A DNA stretch of 64,000 nucleotides from Syngnathus acus (Eukaryota; Chordata; Actinopteri; Syngnathiformes; Syngnathidae). Positions 26,101 to 41,100 of this stretch are shown piece by piece. A program made the position numbers and the translations under genes. Positions within the stretch are counted from its first letter, which is position 1; the number at the start of each line of letters is the position of its first letter. The DNA lies in NCBI RefSeq assembly GCF_901709675.1, contig NC_051099.1, forward strand, positions 6,822,001 to 6,886,000, read 5' to 3'. The notes under the pieces were generated by a model. It saw only the letters and a program-made list of their open reading frames with translations. It was not told the DNA's origin and made no database searches.

Positions 26101-29100
26101 AAATGTCATGTGACGTCCCATAGGCCCCCTATAGCTGTGCCAGTGTGGGAGGCGGGGCATTATGGATGGAGACATAATTACCAATCCACCTGGCTTAAAA
26201 AACAAACAAAAAAAAACGATGACCCGGAAAAAAACCCACACAGGGAGACGGAGAACGTGTAAACTTCACACAGAAAGGATCAAGGCTCGGCTTTGAACCC
26301 TGGTCATGTTCTTCTGTCAAAGTTTATTTGGCCTCATGTCAAACGAGGCTGACTTCACTGCATGTCCCAAGTTGCCCCCCACCTCCATCAATTTCTGCAC
26401 TCTGTTTTTAAAATTAACAAACTATTCGCAAAGTGGACAGCACCACACGTGATAATTTTCAATATTTTTTTTTCTTCATCAACAGATGACCTCATTGAAC
26501 TTCCCCGGGGTGATTTGGCTGTTACACAATCTAAAATTAAAAAACAACAAAAAAAAAACATTTGCCAGGCTAATGCGTCACACTGAACAGCAATCATTGC
26601 AGTGTTCTGAACCGACTATCTCATTCCTACATATGACAAGTGATGACACAGTAAGAATTATGGGTAATATTCATCATGAATGAACGCATCACTCAATGGC
26701 CGCCCCCTCTGCCTCTTACCTCGGGCACATTGCTATGAGGGCAAATTTATCGCATTCCGCTCGCTGGCTCTGAAGAAAATAACTTCCTGCCATATTTGGA
26801 TGATGACATGTTGCCATGTACATTAATAGAAGCTAATAAAACTTGTGTACAGTCTTGCAAAAAGCTTAGCGCGACAATTGCATTTTTATTGTTTTGGGAG
26901 GGAGGGGTAATATATATGTATATATATACCGTATTGGCCCGAATATAAGACGACCCTGATTATAAGACGACCCCCTCTTTTTCAAGACTCAAGTTTGCAA
27001 AAAGACTTTTTGAACACCAAATTTAATTTTTATACAGAAAATAATTACAGTACATCTGAAACAAATGATTCTAACAATATATTCGAATTTTTGTATGTAT
27101 TTTTTTTTTAATGTATTTATTTATCTATTTTTTTGAGTTAGCTTAAGTCCACGTTCCTTAAAGTTGTATATATGGGTATCAGAAACCCAAATGTACCCCC
27201 ACGTGAGCAAGGTCTTGGCAAGAAAAAAACCCCTCTAAGCAAGAAACCTTGAACAGAACCCAAGCTTTGTGGGGAGACAGTCTGCTTCGGCTAGTTTTAG
27301 AAACGAGCCACAGGATACTCATGTAGTCCTCCACCTTCATAGGGGGATTTTATCTTGATTCATGCTCGAGCTTGCTATCAAAGATTCCTACATTTAAATC
27401 AACCTCACTGTTTTGAAATTTTGTTATGACACGAACATCGCAGTTACTCCATCCATTCTTTTTTTTATATTGCTTGTCCTCATTTGGGCCACAAATGAGC
27501 TGGAGCCAATTCAAACCGACTTTGGGCGGGATCCAAATTATATCCTGGGCTGCTCTCAACTCATGGCAAACAATATGGATGAAATGTTTAGGTGACCTTC
27601 AATGTCCTGTTATATATTTGACATTCAAGCACCACATCACAATCCAAGCATGTAATTTGATTACATGACAATGTGTGTCCTTGGCTACAGAGTAGAAACA
27701 TATGAAACATAAATTTTTTCAAGACAAAGCGATTGTTTCATAGCACAATATAAAGCAACATTAAACCTTTGTCTTCAAGCAAATCACTTCCAACTTTAAC
27801 TCATTCTTCGTGCAAGCATTGAGAATTCATACCAACATGGTGTCGTAAATAAAGTCTAAAAAAAACAATGCTAAAAACAGTAGATGTCCCGAAACAAACT
27901 AACTTCATGGAAAACATCTCTTGGCCCAGCATCACCAAATGTTACAAATCCCACAGCATAGTCAAGGTCCAAATTCTGATCCATATTGTTTGACATCTTT
28001 TGTGTCTTCTGATTACTCTTCCAACAACATCACTTTGGAGGGATGATGACATGAAACACAACCCCCCCCCCCCCCCCCCCCCCCCACACACACACACCCA
28101 TCTGTTGTACAAATTCATACTGAGTCAAGGTTTGAGCTATTGGAAACGGAAAACATACTTTGCATTGGCTGACTCCAGCATTGTGTTTCACTAGCTTTGC
28201 TGCTTCAGCATTTTTATTTTCTATCCATCAATCCATTTTCTGAACTGCTTATCTTCATTAGTGTCGCGAGTGAGCTGGAGCCTTTCCCAGCAGACTTTGA
28301 GCGAGAAGCGGGATACGCCCTGTGTTGGTAACCAGCCAATCTCCGTTTATTTTATATACTGGAAATAAAGGAAATAGAATTACAAATGTCAATATTGGCT
28401 GAAGTTTGGGGGAATTTGAAAACTAACGGATTTTTATAACAGCAGCACATTACATAACACAGAGGTCAACGTTTTTCACCCTCATGACAAGTTAAAATCT
28501 AAAATACAGCACCAAAAATATTTTTGTCTGCAAATAGCAGCATCCTTTAACAATGGATTAGTTTGTTTGAAATGTTAGCAATAGATTAATATCATATTAT
28601 GATTTGTTTTTGTTTGTGCTGGATCATTGTGCAAAGTGATGTATAGTGAAGCTTCAGTGGCCAGATGCAGATGCTAGTATAGACGTCCAGCAGCTGTTTG
28701 GCTCTTTTTTTATTTATTATTTTGCACGTGTCCGAGAAATGGTACATTGTAATTGTCGTGGAATTGCAGAGCATGCAGAAAGCCAACGAATCTGAATCGT
28801 GAAGTATTTATCTCCCGAGGCAAGCAAAAACGCTGTCACTTTGGACTTTCTCCCCGTTAGCGCTGTCAATCGCAGCACTGTTCGCTTTCCTGTTCCGAGT
28901 GATAATTATGGAAAGCACAACAGTGGGTGACACTGTGAACAAGAATAGCGCTGTCATAGTTTGAAATGAAGCGCTTTGTTCTAACAGTCGTCCTGTGTGT
29001 GGTTTGCTTGGGTCGTTACACACTTTCATGTCGTCTTTGATTCATCCCCAAGAGGGAAACAATCAAAAAATTGAGAATCGTTAGATGTGTTCCTTCCTGG

Positions 29101-32100
29101 ACAAAAATTCCTCTAACCCGGTGAGATGATCAGGTGCCTTGCTAAAACAGAGTAAAGGAGGTAGAGCTTGTTTATCCGCACTTATGATTTCACCAAGTTT
29201 GATTGGTTTTGAAGCTCAGGTTTCAACTTTCACCGGGCCTTGTAGCCCAGGGGCCGAATCGGAGTTGGAGTTGCGGCGAGGTCTCCTCTGGGTTCTAAAG
29301 AGCCACAGTGTTTAGCCATCAGCTCTTACCACTGACTTTGATTAATCCTTCATGGCCCAAGAACTGAAAAGAAAAGCTGGGGGTGCAAGCAGGACCATCT
29401 GGAAACCTTCATAAACATGCCTGTCTTTCCACGCTCTCCTAAGGATTCTAGGAAAATCGTAAAAATGAAAAGAGGGGTTCCCATTGCAACGTTTTTTCCT
29501 CTCTCTTGTGTGCATATATGCAACAAACGCCACAATGATTCCGAACCCTGTGCTTCACCTCACAGGCCAGCTTGAAACATTTTCGATTGGGCTCTCTATA
29601 GTACGGAATACATTCATTTATGAAAAATAATCATAATTGACCACATCTTGGATTAAGACCGATTGCACTGCAATCTCCAAAACACAAGACAGAGTTCGAG
29701 TTGGCTTCTGGTGTAAGTCAAAGAAGCTTCGCTGATATCTGGACTTTGTTAGAATTTGATGTTTTTACTCGCAAAAAAAAAAGCACCGTTATCAGCATAA
29801 AAAGTCTAAATCATGTGCCACAAACGGGAGGAGGAAGCAGGCGCTGGAGAACCGTTGGCAGACCGCATTGCTTTCTGACAGCTACATCTCGGCAGAACAG
29901 ATCCAAGAACTACAATTCTAAAATTCTTATAAATGTCTTTCTCAAACCTCAGGGTCATGCAAAACTGCCAAACCTCCCTATAAATGAAGTAACATGAAGG
30001 AACAGGTAGCACACGGTAGCTACAACTAATAAAAGCAACAATAAATCCTTTTTACTCGGCCACGAAATACCTGATGGTAAAGAGATAAATGTCAGACCAC
30101 TTAGCGGGGTGGTCAGTCACACAAAGCTACTTTTTACAAATCACAGTAACGACAGATCTTTCCTGTTGGCGATCCCCTTAGAAAAATATTTCAAATGGAA
30201 TGTGTGTATATATGCATTCACCGGATAACCACTTGGGGATTTGGTTCGCCCATACAGGGCAAGGAGTTTGGTGCAATGGAGTGCTACTGATGGCTGGGTT
30301 GGATGCGGTGAAAGAGATGCGGGAGGGGCAAAGAGCAATCAGTGGAGCAGCCAAAAAATGGATTTCAGTAGGAATATTAAGATATTGCCCAAGAATATCA
30401 CTTTAAGTGTACCGGATTTTCCGCACTATAAGGCGCACCTAAAAAAAACCTCCAATTTTCTCAAAAGCCGACAGTGTGCCTTATAATCCGGTGCGCTTTA
30501 TATATGGACCAATATGGATTCGTGGATGAGGACTAAGTTATTAAAGTAAGCTTTACGTGTTTATTTTGTGTGCTGTGTAATATTAACGTTTAAGCAACGT
30601 TGAGTTATTGATATATTGTTATTGTTTTCACTATTTCGAGTGTCACTATATTGTGATTGCATTCAACTTTGAGCAACGTTGAGTTATTTATTCTATGCGC
30701 CTTATAATCCGGTGCGCCTTATATATGGATAAAGTTTTAAAATGGGCCATTCATTGAAGGTGCGCCTTATAATCCGGTGTGCCTTATAGTGCGGAAAATA
30801 CGGTAAGTAATTTTTTTTAATATTAGAGCAAATCTTGCCGTGAGAACTGGCTTAAATTTACCCATTAACACTAATTTATGCTAATGGTGGTTTTGCGCAG
30901 TCATGTGACTGCTCAGATCTGTTTGATTGGTTTGTTTGATGGCCACTAGTTGTTAGTTTGGTGAAAAACAGTTCTGTGACAGCATTCAAGGCAAATTTGA
31001 CAAAGCAAAACAGATCAAAGTGGTGAATAACAAATAAGCTTAGGATACAGGATTTTGAAAAATGTATCATATTGAGATTATTCTGCTTTTTTTCTTGCCA
31101 CAAACATTGGTTATTAAGGCATCACTTCATAAAAGGTGACACACAATAGTGCTTTTTATCTTTTGACAAGCAATTAAGCCTCGAGCAGCAAACAAAATAA
31201 AAACAGAAGAGATGACGAAGACTGCGGTTTTTTTTTCATTTTAAAGTCGGAAAATATTACACCCTGTGAGATCAAATACAAACAAACACCCACTTTAAAA
31301 CACAACATTGGCACACCCAATCAACACTAATAGCCTCTTTTCGTTTAGGCTGCACTGATTCAAAATAACCAAAAAGGAATTAGATGACTATTTACTGTAG
31401 GTTGGACACATGTAAGGGACCATTATCTGAGCTTGCCCACAATGGAAAACTTGATCCTCAATTCAAAATGTCTTTGGAGATGAAGTGGAGCCTACCAGCG
31501 ACATTAATCTCCCCCCCCCCCCCTTCCATGGCGGGACTGCTGTTGCTACGACTGTGTCCTCTTTTATACTCCTGACTCCTGTTGTCTCATTCGCATAGCT
31601 GATATGCCTGGTCTTGCCTGCCTCAATCATCCCGCTGCTCAAGTCAAATCAAAGAACGGCAGCCCAGCGCACGATTGCACAACAGCTGCTCGCAAACTGC
31701 AACCGAGCCGTACGGTGCACTCAAACTGGGCACCCGGCGGGGCTGCCGGGGAGGCCGCTGGCAGCACTTGGCGACCGTGTTGGAGTTTTGGTTTGAGACC
31801 ACAAAATAGTGGCGATAAAATCATCTAGCTTGTTATGAATGTGATTAATTAAAAATCAATCCCACACAATGCTCAAAAATCTTAAACTCATAATTCCGAG
31901 ACGGGGGATTCCCCTTAAATCTCTGAAGTGGATACGATGATCCAGTCACCCCCTTGCCATCCTGTGTCTAAACTCGCCTGACGGACAGCAGCAGCGGCGG
32001 CGGGAGTGGATAGTAATACGCTTGTATTCATCCAGCACTTCCTGCAGCGGTGCCAGTTTCAGACAGATGCGAGGAGGCCGTGCCTCAATCTAGGCAGCTC

Positions 32101-35100
32101 AGTGTCAAGAAAAGGTGCTGTCTGAGAAGATCCATTTGTGTGTCAGGAAGACTGCTGCAATTGAGGATTTTCACTCTAGTCAAACATTCGTGACACCAAA
32201 AAGATTCAATACTAGAGCTGGATTTAAAAAAACACTTTTGCAGTGTTGCACACTGTGGATTTTGGTGACCTAATTAAAATATCTAGAAATGATATTTTGT
32301 ATGATATCAAGTAGGATTCAAATGTGCAGGTGTACTTCATGTTGTGGCTGGTAATTATTTCCCCAAAGTTAAACCCTCATAATCTGTTATCATAGGCATC
32401 GAGGTGTCATTACAGATCATTCCCTCCCTCCATTTTCTTCACGCTAACTGGAAACATACACGTGCAAACCCACACAAAGCTTGAAAGGCAGCGTGTGAAA
32501 TTTAAATTAGTAGCTCTGATGGCCTGAAATCCATCGCACACCTCCAAGGGACAGGTTCTTAGACCAGATGTTGGAACATGTGTTCTCACTTTAGCAAATT
32601 ATTTTTTATGGATTGCTATGTTTTTGCAGCCATTAGAAGAAAACAAAACGGACAAAAAAACTCACAGGTACTTAAAGTGTCGTAAAAATAGCCATTTTGC
32701 GACGAGATGTCGGTGCTATGAAAACACGAAGGTGCTATAAAGTGTAGCTCTTCGCTTGGGAGGTATCATGTCTTCATCGGCCGTCATCTTCAACAGCTGG
32801 CTTTCATTTCGGAGTAAGGACAGACTTTGCAGGCTTGTACCAGAAACACAAGACATATACCACAGCTCCATATTTGGGCCTTGCACTTGCAGACCAGCTG
32901 TGAGGACGAGAGGTTTTCCCCTACGCTATTCCCTGAAAACTTTGACACACACACCTCCACTTGCTCCACATCCCCCGCCATTCTATTTGCTGTATACTAA
33001 AGGATAACTGCTGTGCGTGAATCAGTGAACACCATGGCGTCTCTTCCAGTCACACTCACACCTGTGCACTTTGGAAATATCATCATTGTCGATCGCGACT
33101 TGGATGCAAAAATAGGGCCGACAAGAAGGGAGGTAGTGTGAGGGACTAATGGGAGGTTTCGGATATGAGACAGCTGTATGCGACATCGCTGTGTGTCGAT
33201 GAGCTTGAAGCAAAGGAATGGTAAGTATACGTTTCATAAAGATACACTGGAAAGAGTAAAAACATCTTAAAAAGCCCCATTCTGAAAAATGTCCTCCTTC
33301 ATAAAAACGAAGCACCTCACTAAATTTTGGCATCAATAGTCTTCATCGGTGGTTGTAATGAAGCATCGATATTTTGTTACTGTGCTTAAATAGTTGAATA
33401 TAATGTACGCCTGTTCTTAATTTGTCAAAATGGGCTTTCTGCTATTTTTCAAGAATCTGTTGTTGATGACATGATATTGCAGAAAATATGTAAATAAAAA
33501 CTATTTTGATAATTTTGCAGACACGGTGTATTGAAAAAAAAAAGGGTGGTTTGTGTCGCTGTGGGCGAGAACAAACTTTAACAACCATGTCATGTTAACA
33601 AAAGCAGGGAAAATTGATTGTGTATCCACTCATTTATCATTGTTGACTTTTACACCAAATTTTAGCTGATGGCAATATTATATTATGCCATTCATTAAAA
33701 TGCAAAATTTAGCATTATACTGTCATGGCAGTAGCAGAAAAAAAAAAAACTCACTTCCTTTCAGGCTCATTTTCAATGCTCTAACTCAGTACAGACAAGT
33801 CTTTATGATGCAACCAATCATTTTAATGTTTGAAAGCATTAACAAAACATGATGGTGCTTGTTAGTTACTGGGCAAATCCCAAAGAAGAATCCAGCAGCC
33901 TTAGTTCAGGTCCCACTCAGAGGGGATGAAGACCACCAGGACAGCTGGGAGGCCTGAAGTGGGAATTCTTTTATCATGCTATCAAATGAAGTCATAGATC
34001 AGTTTTGTGTCAGACCCAGGAAGAGTTAACACAAAGCACAACCTCGTGTCACCTCCTGCTCACATCACTCAGCTTCTCCAGTGGAACAGCTGCTTCCTCC
34101 TTACACACACACACACACAGCAGTATCCTCACTCATTTACACTGCGGCTTAACTGTCCTGCATGACACGGCCTATAGCTTACTGGATCTCCTCCAAGGAA
34201 AGTTGTGTTGTGATATTTCAATAACTTAGTTGCCTTTTTTCCGCACAGGTTTCACTGCAACTCGTCTCTTATCACACGGCGGCCTCGACGGGATTACAGG
34301 GAATTAAGCGAACAAGCAAAACAAGCTCCCGCCCGAAGATATGTTTTTCAACTCAGACCATTATTGCAGCTCAAGAGGTTAGGTTGTTTGAATGGCAGGA
34401 TTACACCCAAAAATTCCTCGAGTGATTTCCATTGAACTTTGCGGGGGGGGGGGGGGGGGGGGGGGGGAGTGTTCATGACAGTCGAGGAAGATGTGCGATT
34501 TGGGCCTTGGCGGAGGTCTGCGCCGTTCTCTATTGTTTCATCCTCAACCCTCAGATGATAACATTCGACAGCTGCCTCTTCTTCAGAGATTTTGGCACAT
34601 GGAAGGGGAACACTGAACGCTCCATACCAAGCACCCCCCCCCCCCCCCCACCCTGAACTGACATATTAGGAAACTGATTTATGCCTCAAGCATTTCTTGG
34701 TCTTCCCCCATATGAACTGCAATTGGGGGAAAAAAAAATGAAGCCCTAGCTCCAAAATATTATACACCCTCATATACGTTTCGGCAATACGTAGTTTCTC
34801 AGGTCATATTCGGCGACATCAAATAAAACGATTGCATGCGTATTTCAAGCACATGCCCAGACTATTCCTTGAGAAAGTATGTACGTCTTTGCCAAAATAT
34901 GGAAGGCATTCAAAGAAGCAATTCATTTTCATGTTTTTCAGTCTCTCCTGACAGACTTTTGGATCTTATTTCCAACGCAGACATTGTAAATGAAGACTCG
35001 CTGCAAAAAAAAAAGGTCCCCTAGTTTCCCGGAACTCCGGATGTGCTACATAAAGAGCCGGAACAATAAACACAAAGAAAAGTAAGGACATTGTGTGTGG

Positions 35101-38100
35101 GCGAAGTGGCAATTGTGTTAATGCTTCAAGAACTAAACATGGTAGTGGGTGCACTTCAAAACAAAAAAAGTGACACACTGCAGCTGTCATGAGGCTGCAA
35201 GATGATGACAGATTTTGGGTTCCATCTTCTATATAGTACTGGGAATAAATTGTATTTTTCTTTAAATTTGGTCTGGTTTTGCTTTACTAGACAGTTCACA
35301 ACTCTGCCAAAGGCTACAACCTCTGTCGTGGTGTAGAACTGCACTGTTTCACGCACGACGGCTGTTTCTGAGATTTGATTATTATTTCTCCTCACTCGCT
35401 GGAGCGGCGAGTGATGAACTAAAACAACACTTTCTAGCTGAAATCACTGTGGAAAAAAAGCCACGTGGTAATCATACCAGTTGTTCATCAGTTTTTGCTA
35501 CCATCAAAACCTGAGTGGACACAAACAAACATTTCCGCTAAATTACTAGCTGCACACAAACACACATAAACACAACTGGCAATGATGTGTGTTGTCAACG
35601 GGAGGACATGTTTTCTCAAATTATAACAATAACATCGCTAAGCATGAGCGGTACTTGGGCTTTTATAGTTATTACCTCACTGAGGAGACTAGAAACAACA
35701 TTGGTCATTTGTGAATATCAATCAACATAAAACAAAATAAGAAAATGTGTAAACCAAACATGTTCTATGCATGTTAATATGAGCTCCCCCCTGCACATTA
35801 CAATCTGAAAACAGTTTATGGTATGTCCTTCATCTCAGCTCCAGAAAAAAAAAAAGGCAATCACAGTGATGTCACACAAGTGAAGACACGCAAAGAATTC
35901 TTACATGCATCTTTGGCAAGAATATTTCATTCTGCGGGTAAAATTTCAAACAGGTAACTAAAAATCTATTCTTAGTAGTTATCTGGCCTGGGACAAACGC
36001 ATTAGATATACGACGCCAAAAGATTACATTTAGCTAAAAAAAAAAAAAAAAAAAAAACACAATGACATTTGGGTGGCAAGTCATCATTGGTCCATCTTAA
36101 AGAGCAAGTTGCAGGCCTTTGGAATGAAAGCATTGGAATGATTGGTGGTGCACCTGGTATGGGCGATTCCCGAGAAGCGTGTAACAACGCTAATGCCGAC
36201 TGCCGCCACAGGCCTCGCGTAGCGTCGCGTAGCGTAGCGGGCATGATTGATAGCGCCGTAGCTAAATCCATACAAGCTGCCAAGCAGTTCTCCAGTGGCC
36301 TGTAAATACTCAACACTTGGCAAATGTAAAGTCTCTTTCTGACACGACTGTAGCTTACCCACACAAAAAAAAAAGGTTACACATCTACAACCGACTTCCT
36401 TCAGCATCACTACAGAAAATGTTTATCTTTTCTCTTACATCTTCAGCGTAAGTTGTGTTTTTGCCAGAATTTTAGACATGGAAAGAGCGAGGGAAATTGT
36501 TGTTTATGTTCTTCGAAGAAGCACTTAGCGTAATGTTTCATTTACGTAGGAGAGCATTAGTCAGTGGGAGGAAAAGCTGAATCTCCCATCTGTGCTTTAC
36601 GTTGATTAGGACTGATGCTCTCTGTCTTTTGCGCAAACCTTAAACATACTAAAAAAGTGTGGTGGTGACTCACATTGTCAAAGTGTGATAAAAATTTCAC
36701 TTGTGAGGACAATATTTACTTACTCACAGCCAACGGCAATTATGTAATAGTATCAATATTTTTAACGAGATGAATAAAAATATTTTCTTAAAGAGGAAAA
36801 TAAATCATCAGATTTTCGGCCAATACCGCCCCCTGCTGTCAACTAAAATTGACATCACAAATACCTTCGGGCTCGCATTAGGAATCATCTGCTTAATTCT
36901 TATTCCATGAATGAAATATTAATCAGAATACAGAATTGTTGTGTTGAGTCGTCACCAGTGTTTTTTCTAGTTGGACCACACAAAAAAAAACAGAAGTACG
37001 GATGTAACCGATTAAGGTGTTTGCGGCGATGCTGAGTTTGTTTGCATGTATATCAGCATCAGGGTCATGGTGGTTGGCCTCAGGATGACAAGTGAAAACG
37101 TGAAGTTATGCGTGTATGTAGGTGCGTGCGTGCGCGTGTGTGTGTGGGCCTGCCTGCGTGCGTGCGTGCGTGCATGCGTGAAATTGTTGCTGGTGGGCCC
37201 CAGCATGACTGCTAAGGTTGGAGCAATCATATGTTCAGCTGTGATTTCCATCAACACATTCCTGGACGCTCACACACTCTCTCGGCGGAGCTGCGCACAG
37301 CACCCCCCGAGGATGTGACCTACAGCCCGTGGACACATGGCCGCCTCACGAGCGCTTATCACAACATGGCAGCCTGTAGGATAATAGGGAGGCCCTTCAT
37401 CTGAAGCCACGTGGAGCCCCGCGAACCTGACCGCAGTCGCTTCTAGAAAACAGTGGATGATATACGACACTTTTTGCAGCGGGCCACCAGGTCTCACTGT
37501 GCTAGACTGATTACAGGCTAGAGGTCAGACCACATGGACAACAAATGGCCCACTGGTCCTACTTTGGGGGCTGGGAATAGAGATGAGAACACCAGTCAGG
37601 GAAAGGACTTGTCATATCGAGACCACCGGGAGACACCGTAGGATAGGAGGCGACCCCCTGGGACATGTCACGATGAGACATTAAAGGACTCAAAACCATC
37701 TCATCAGATTAAAGTCAAAATTACACAACATACTGAAACACCCTCCCGAAACTGATAGAGAAGCTTATAGACGATTGGCACTCACAATCACACCGAAGGA
37801 CAATTTCGAGACTTGTTTTGAGGAGGCGAGAACAAAGCTGACTCGAGAATCAGCATCTCGTTTCAGTTCAATTCATTGAGAAGGAGGAGTTGTAAAAGGA
37901 GTATTGAAGCAGAACTTCAAGTGTGTTCAATTATGACACATCATTTAGTTAACAGTGGAAGCATCATGCCTTGTTGGAGGGCAAACTGCATGGTTGGCAT
38001 GGCGCCACCATGCCCTGAACGCTTGATAATGTAAAAGGGGTTCACTTAAGGTTCGGCTTCTTCCCACATGAACACGCTGGTTAGTTTTTCCACACCCGAG

Positions 38101-41100
38101 GGAACTGGTGTACTAGGTTTCCTTTCCCTCGCTGTGAAATTATAAATAGGTGCTGGCAGAGTCGGAGTAATGACCAAATGTTACGTGCATTATTAATAGG
38201 GGTTAATATATCTTGCCCTTTTTTTTATGGCACGCAGCAGTGATCCTTCCCATCTTTCTTTATACGTGGAAGTAAAATTGGTATCCGGGGAACAGTCAGG
38301 TAATTCCGATTTAACAACACCTCTGGGCAAAATGTCAGATGAATCTGGCACGGCTTGAGAAATTGACGCTATGCGTATCAATTTAAATGACCTATATTTA
38401 AGCTCACATATTGTGTGCTTTATGGCTTTGAAAAACACATCTTGGGATCTTATTTTCAAATGAGGGGGAAACCCCCGCTAAGATTCAGCATGCGCTGCGG
38501 TGTCCTTGAATCACCATGTGGTGGAGCTGAGTGATGGGAGGCCTCAGGTCGGTCCCCAGCACATAACAGACAGCGGGAGGCTGCGTCACATGGTGAGTGA
38601 GCAGGATGCTGCCGTTTGACGTCATTTTGGTCATTTCATTTGTGATCAGTGGTACGCACAGACCAGAATATTAAGTACACTAAGCCTTCAACTATATAGA
38701 GAGACAACACCATAGATTAAATAACAAATAAAATCAATATCCAGATGTTATCACTCTCTGACTAAAAATATTAGAACACAAACTGTGGCGCAACCCATAT
38801 AGACAGACAATATTATTAATAATTCTCACAGGCATATATTCTTTATCCTCTGTTTAAAAAAACAACAACTAATATTTCAGCATCTCAGTGAGGTGCGTGC
38901 TATGGCAGATTAAACATACACTACACTTTTATAAACTTCACATTGAGTTTGGAACTCAGCTGTTTCCTAGAAAGAGTCAAACTCTCCCATGTAGCACATC
39001 AGGCTCTTGTCTTCCTTTTGCTTGCTATGTGTCTCTTCTATATACTGTATATATTTGATTGTATAATGTCTCAGTCTGCTTTCTGTCATGCATTCCCTTA
39101 GATTGACCCCACCATCCCTCCCTCGTCTTCCACACTCCCTTCATTCTCTCTCTCTCTCCAAGTCTCACTGTGTCCATCTCTATCTCCACCCCTCCCCTCG
39201 GCTTAAACTGATCATACTGCAGCGACATGCTGCTTCGGCAACATACTGCAGCGGGCCACTGCAGCCCTTTAACGGCATTTTGCCTGCGACCTTTGGAGGG
39301 GGTAAAGAATCTGAGATTTGTCATCTCCTTAGCAAAAACACAAAACTTGCAAGCGTAACGGTCCATCAAAGGGCTTGGACTGTAATTGTTCCAAATAAAA
39401 GTCCAGTTTTGCACAGAATATTTATTTTATCAGTGGTTTGGATCACAACAGAGTGTTGTTTACAGCTTTTATTGGAGGATATGGTTTCAGCAAATACACC
39501 CCCCCACACACACACTCTCACGTATGGACATACCACCCCTGATTCGTCCCGTCTTGCCTTCTTTCCTGAAGCATGACCGAACAAGACGTGCCGCTGTAAC
39601 ACAATGGGACTTGCAAACAAACACGCACACACATAGACAGGCAGACACCCTGGGGTCACTACACAAGATGGGCCATACAGTGATGGCATTGTTTGGAAAA
39701 ACCTGGAGCCATTTAATGAAACGCTGACAGACATTCGGGTTTAGTATAAGGTTGCATTGATACCTAAAAGTGTGCATACTTTTTGGTGTCAATGCGAAAA
39801 GCAAAAGATGTGAGCTTGCTGACAGGGTGGACAATGGCAGTGAGGACATTTTCGGCAAATTATTGCACGGTGGACTTTTACTCAGCAACGCTTAGTAAGC
39901 TGACTGTCTACAGCAGGGGTGTCAAACTTGTTTTTGTCTTTGGCCGCATCATAGTCATGGTTTCCTTCGAAGGGCCATTGAAATTGCCAACCCAAATAAA
40001 TGTCTGAATGTCTCAAATTACATATAGTGTACAGTACTCAACAAACTAGTCAATGACTAGATGAATAACTAGTATTCAAAACAGAGACTAAGAAAAACTG
40101 TTAACATATTTTAAAAATATGAATGGTAATAAAAATTGCTAAGAATAGAGGTATTTTTTAAAGGTGAAAACAATTAGTAATTTTAATTTTGACATATGAG
40201 TTTGAGGCACAATTTGTCTTCGCGGGCCACATTAAATGATGTAGCGGGCCGTATCTGGCCCCCGGGCCTTGAGTTTGACACATGTGGTCTACAGCTTAAG
40301 AAATGTAGTTTGAATTTCTGCAAGGTTTTTATAGCAATTGATATTTCCCGATGACAGAGTGGACACGTTGAACTTGACAACACAACAACTACTCACATAA
40401 TATGATGAAAATTCCAAAACATGAGTGTAAAATTTTCAAACTACACTCTGAACACTGAGGGAGAATTTATCCCATCATGACAGAGTGAACAGCAATTTCA
40501 GATCACATGCAAAATCATCAATAAGATTCAAAACTAGAATCGATTGAAATGATATGTTTGATGCATTGTAACAATCCGGTGTGTTCCAGCCAGCTTGCTT
40601 TGTAACAAAATATTTGCAGATCATTGTATGGAATTTCACTGTTGCATGTTGCTAAGCCTTAAAAAAAAAAAAAAAACCTCAATTTCGGGAAACAGGTGCT
40701 GCCGCAAGGGATTCCCCTGACCTCTGCAGGATGTACAACAGCATTCCACATATCTTAGATGATTACAATTAAACAGCACAGTTTGCACCAAACATCTTTC
40801 AATAGTGTGGACAAAAAAGGCTATGTAACATTTCCATGTCAGCACAAGGCACATAATCTGGATGTGAATCTCAACTGGATGTGGTTGGCTTCTTATCTGC
40901 GTGCTGGCAATTGGACCAGCATGTTGGTTTTGCTAGCACAAAGGGCCTTTTTATTATTTGCAGAGATCTGCTACTCCAGTGGCGCTGCCTGACTATAAAC
41001 AATAACAGCTCATAGTGACGGATGTAAAAAGGGAAGGCTGAGTGAGTGTTGTGCCTCAACGAGCATACAAGGGCACTGAGTGACGGCTGGACTACATGCG

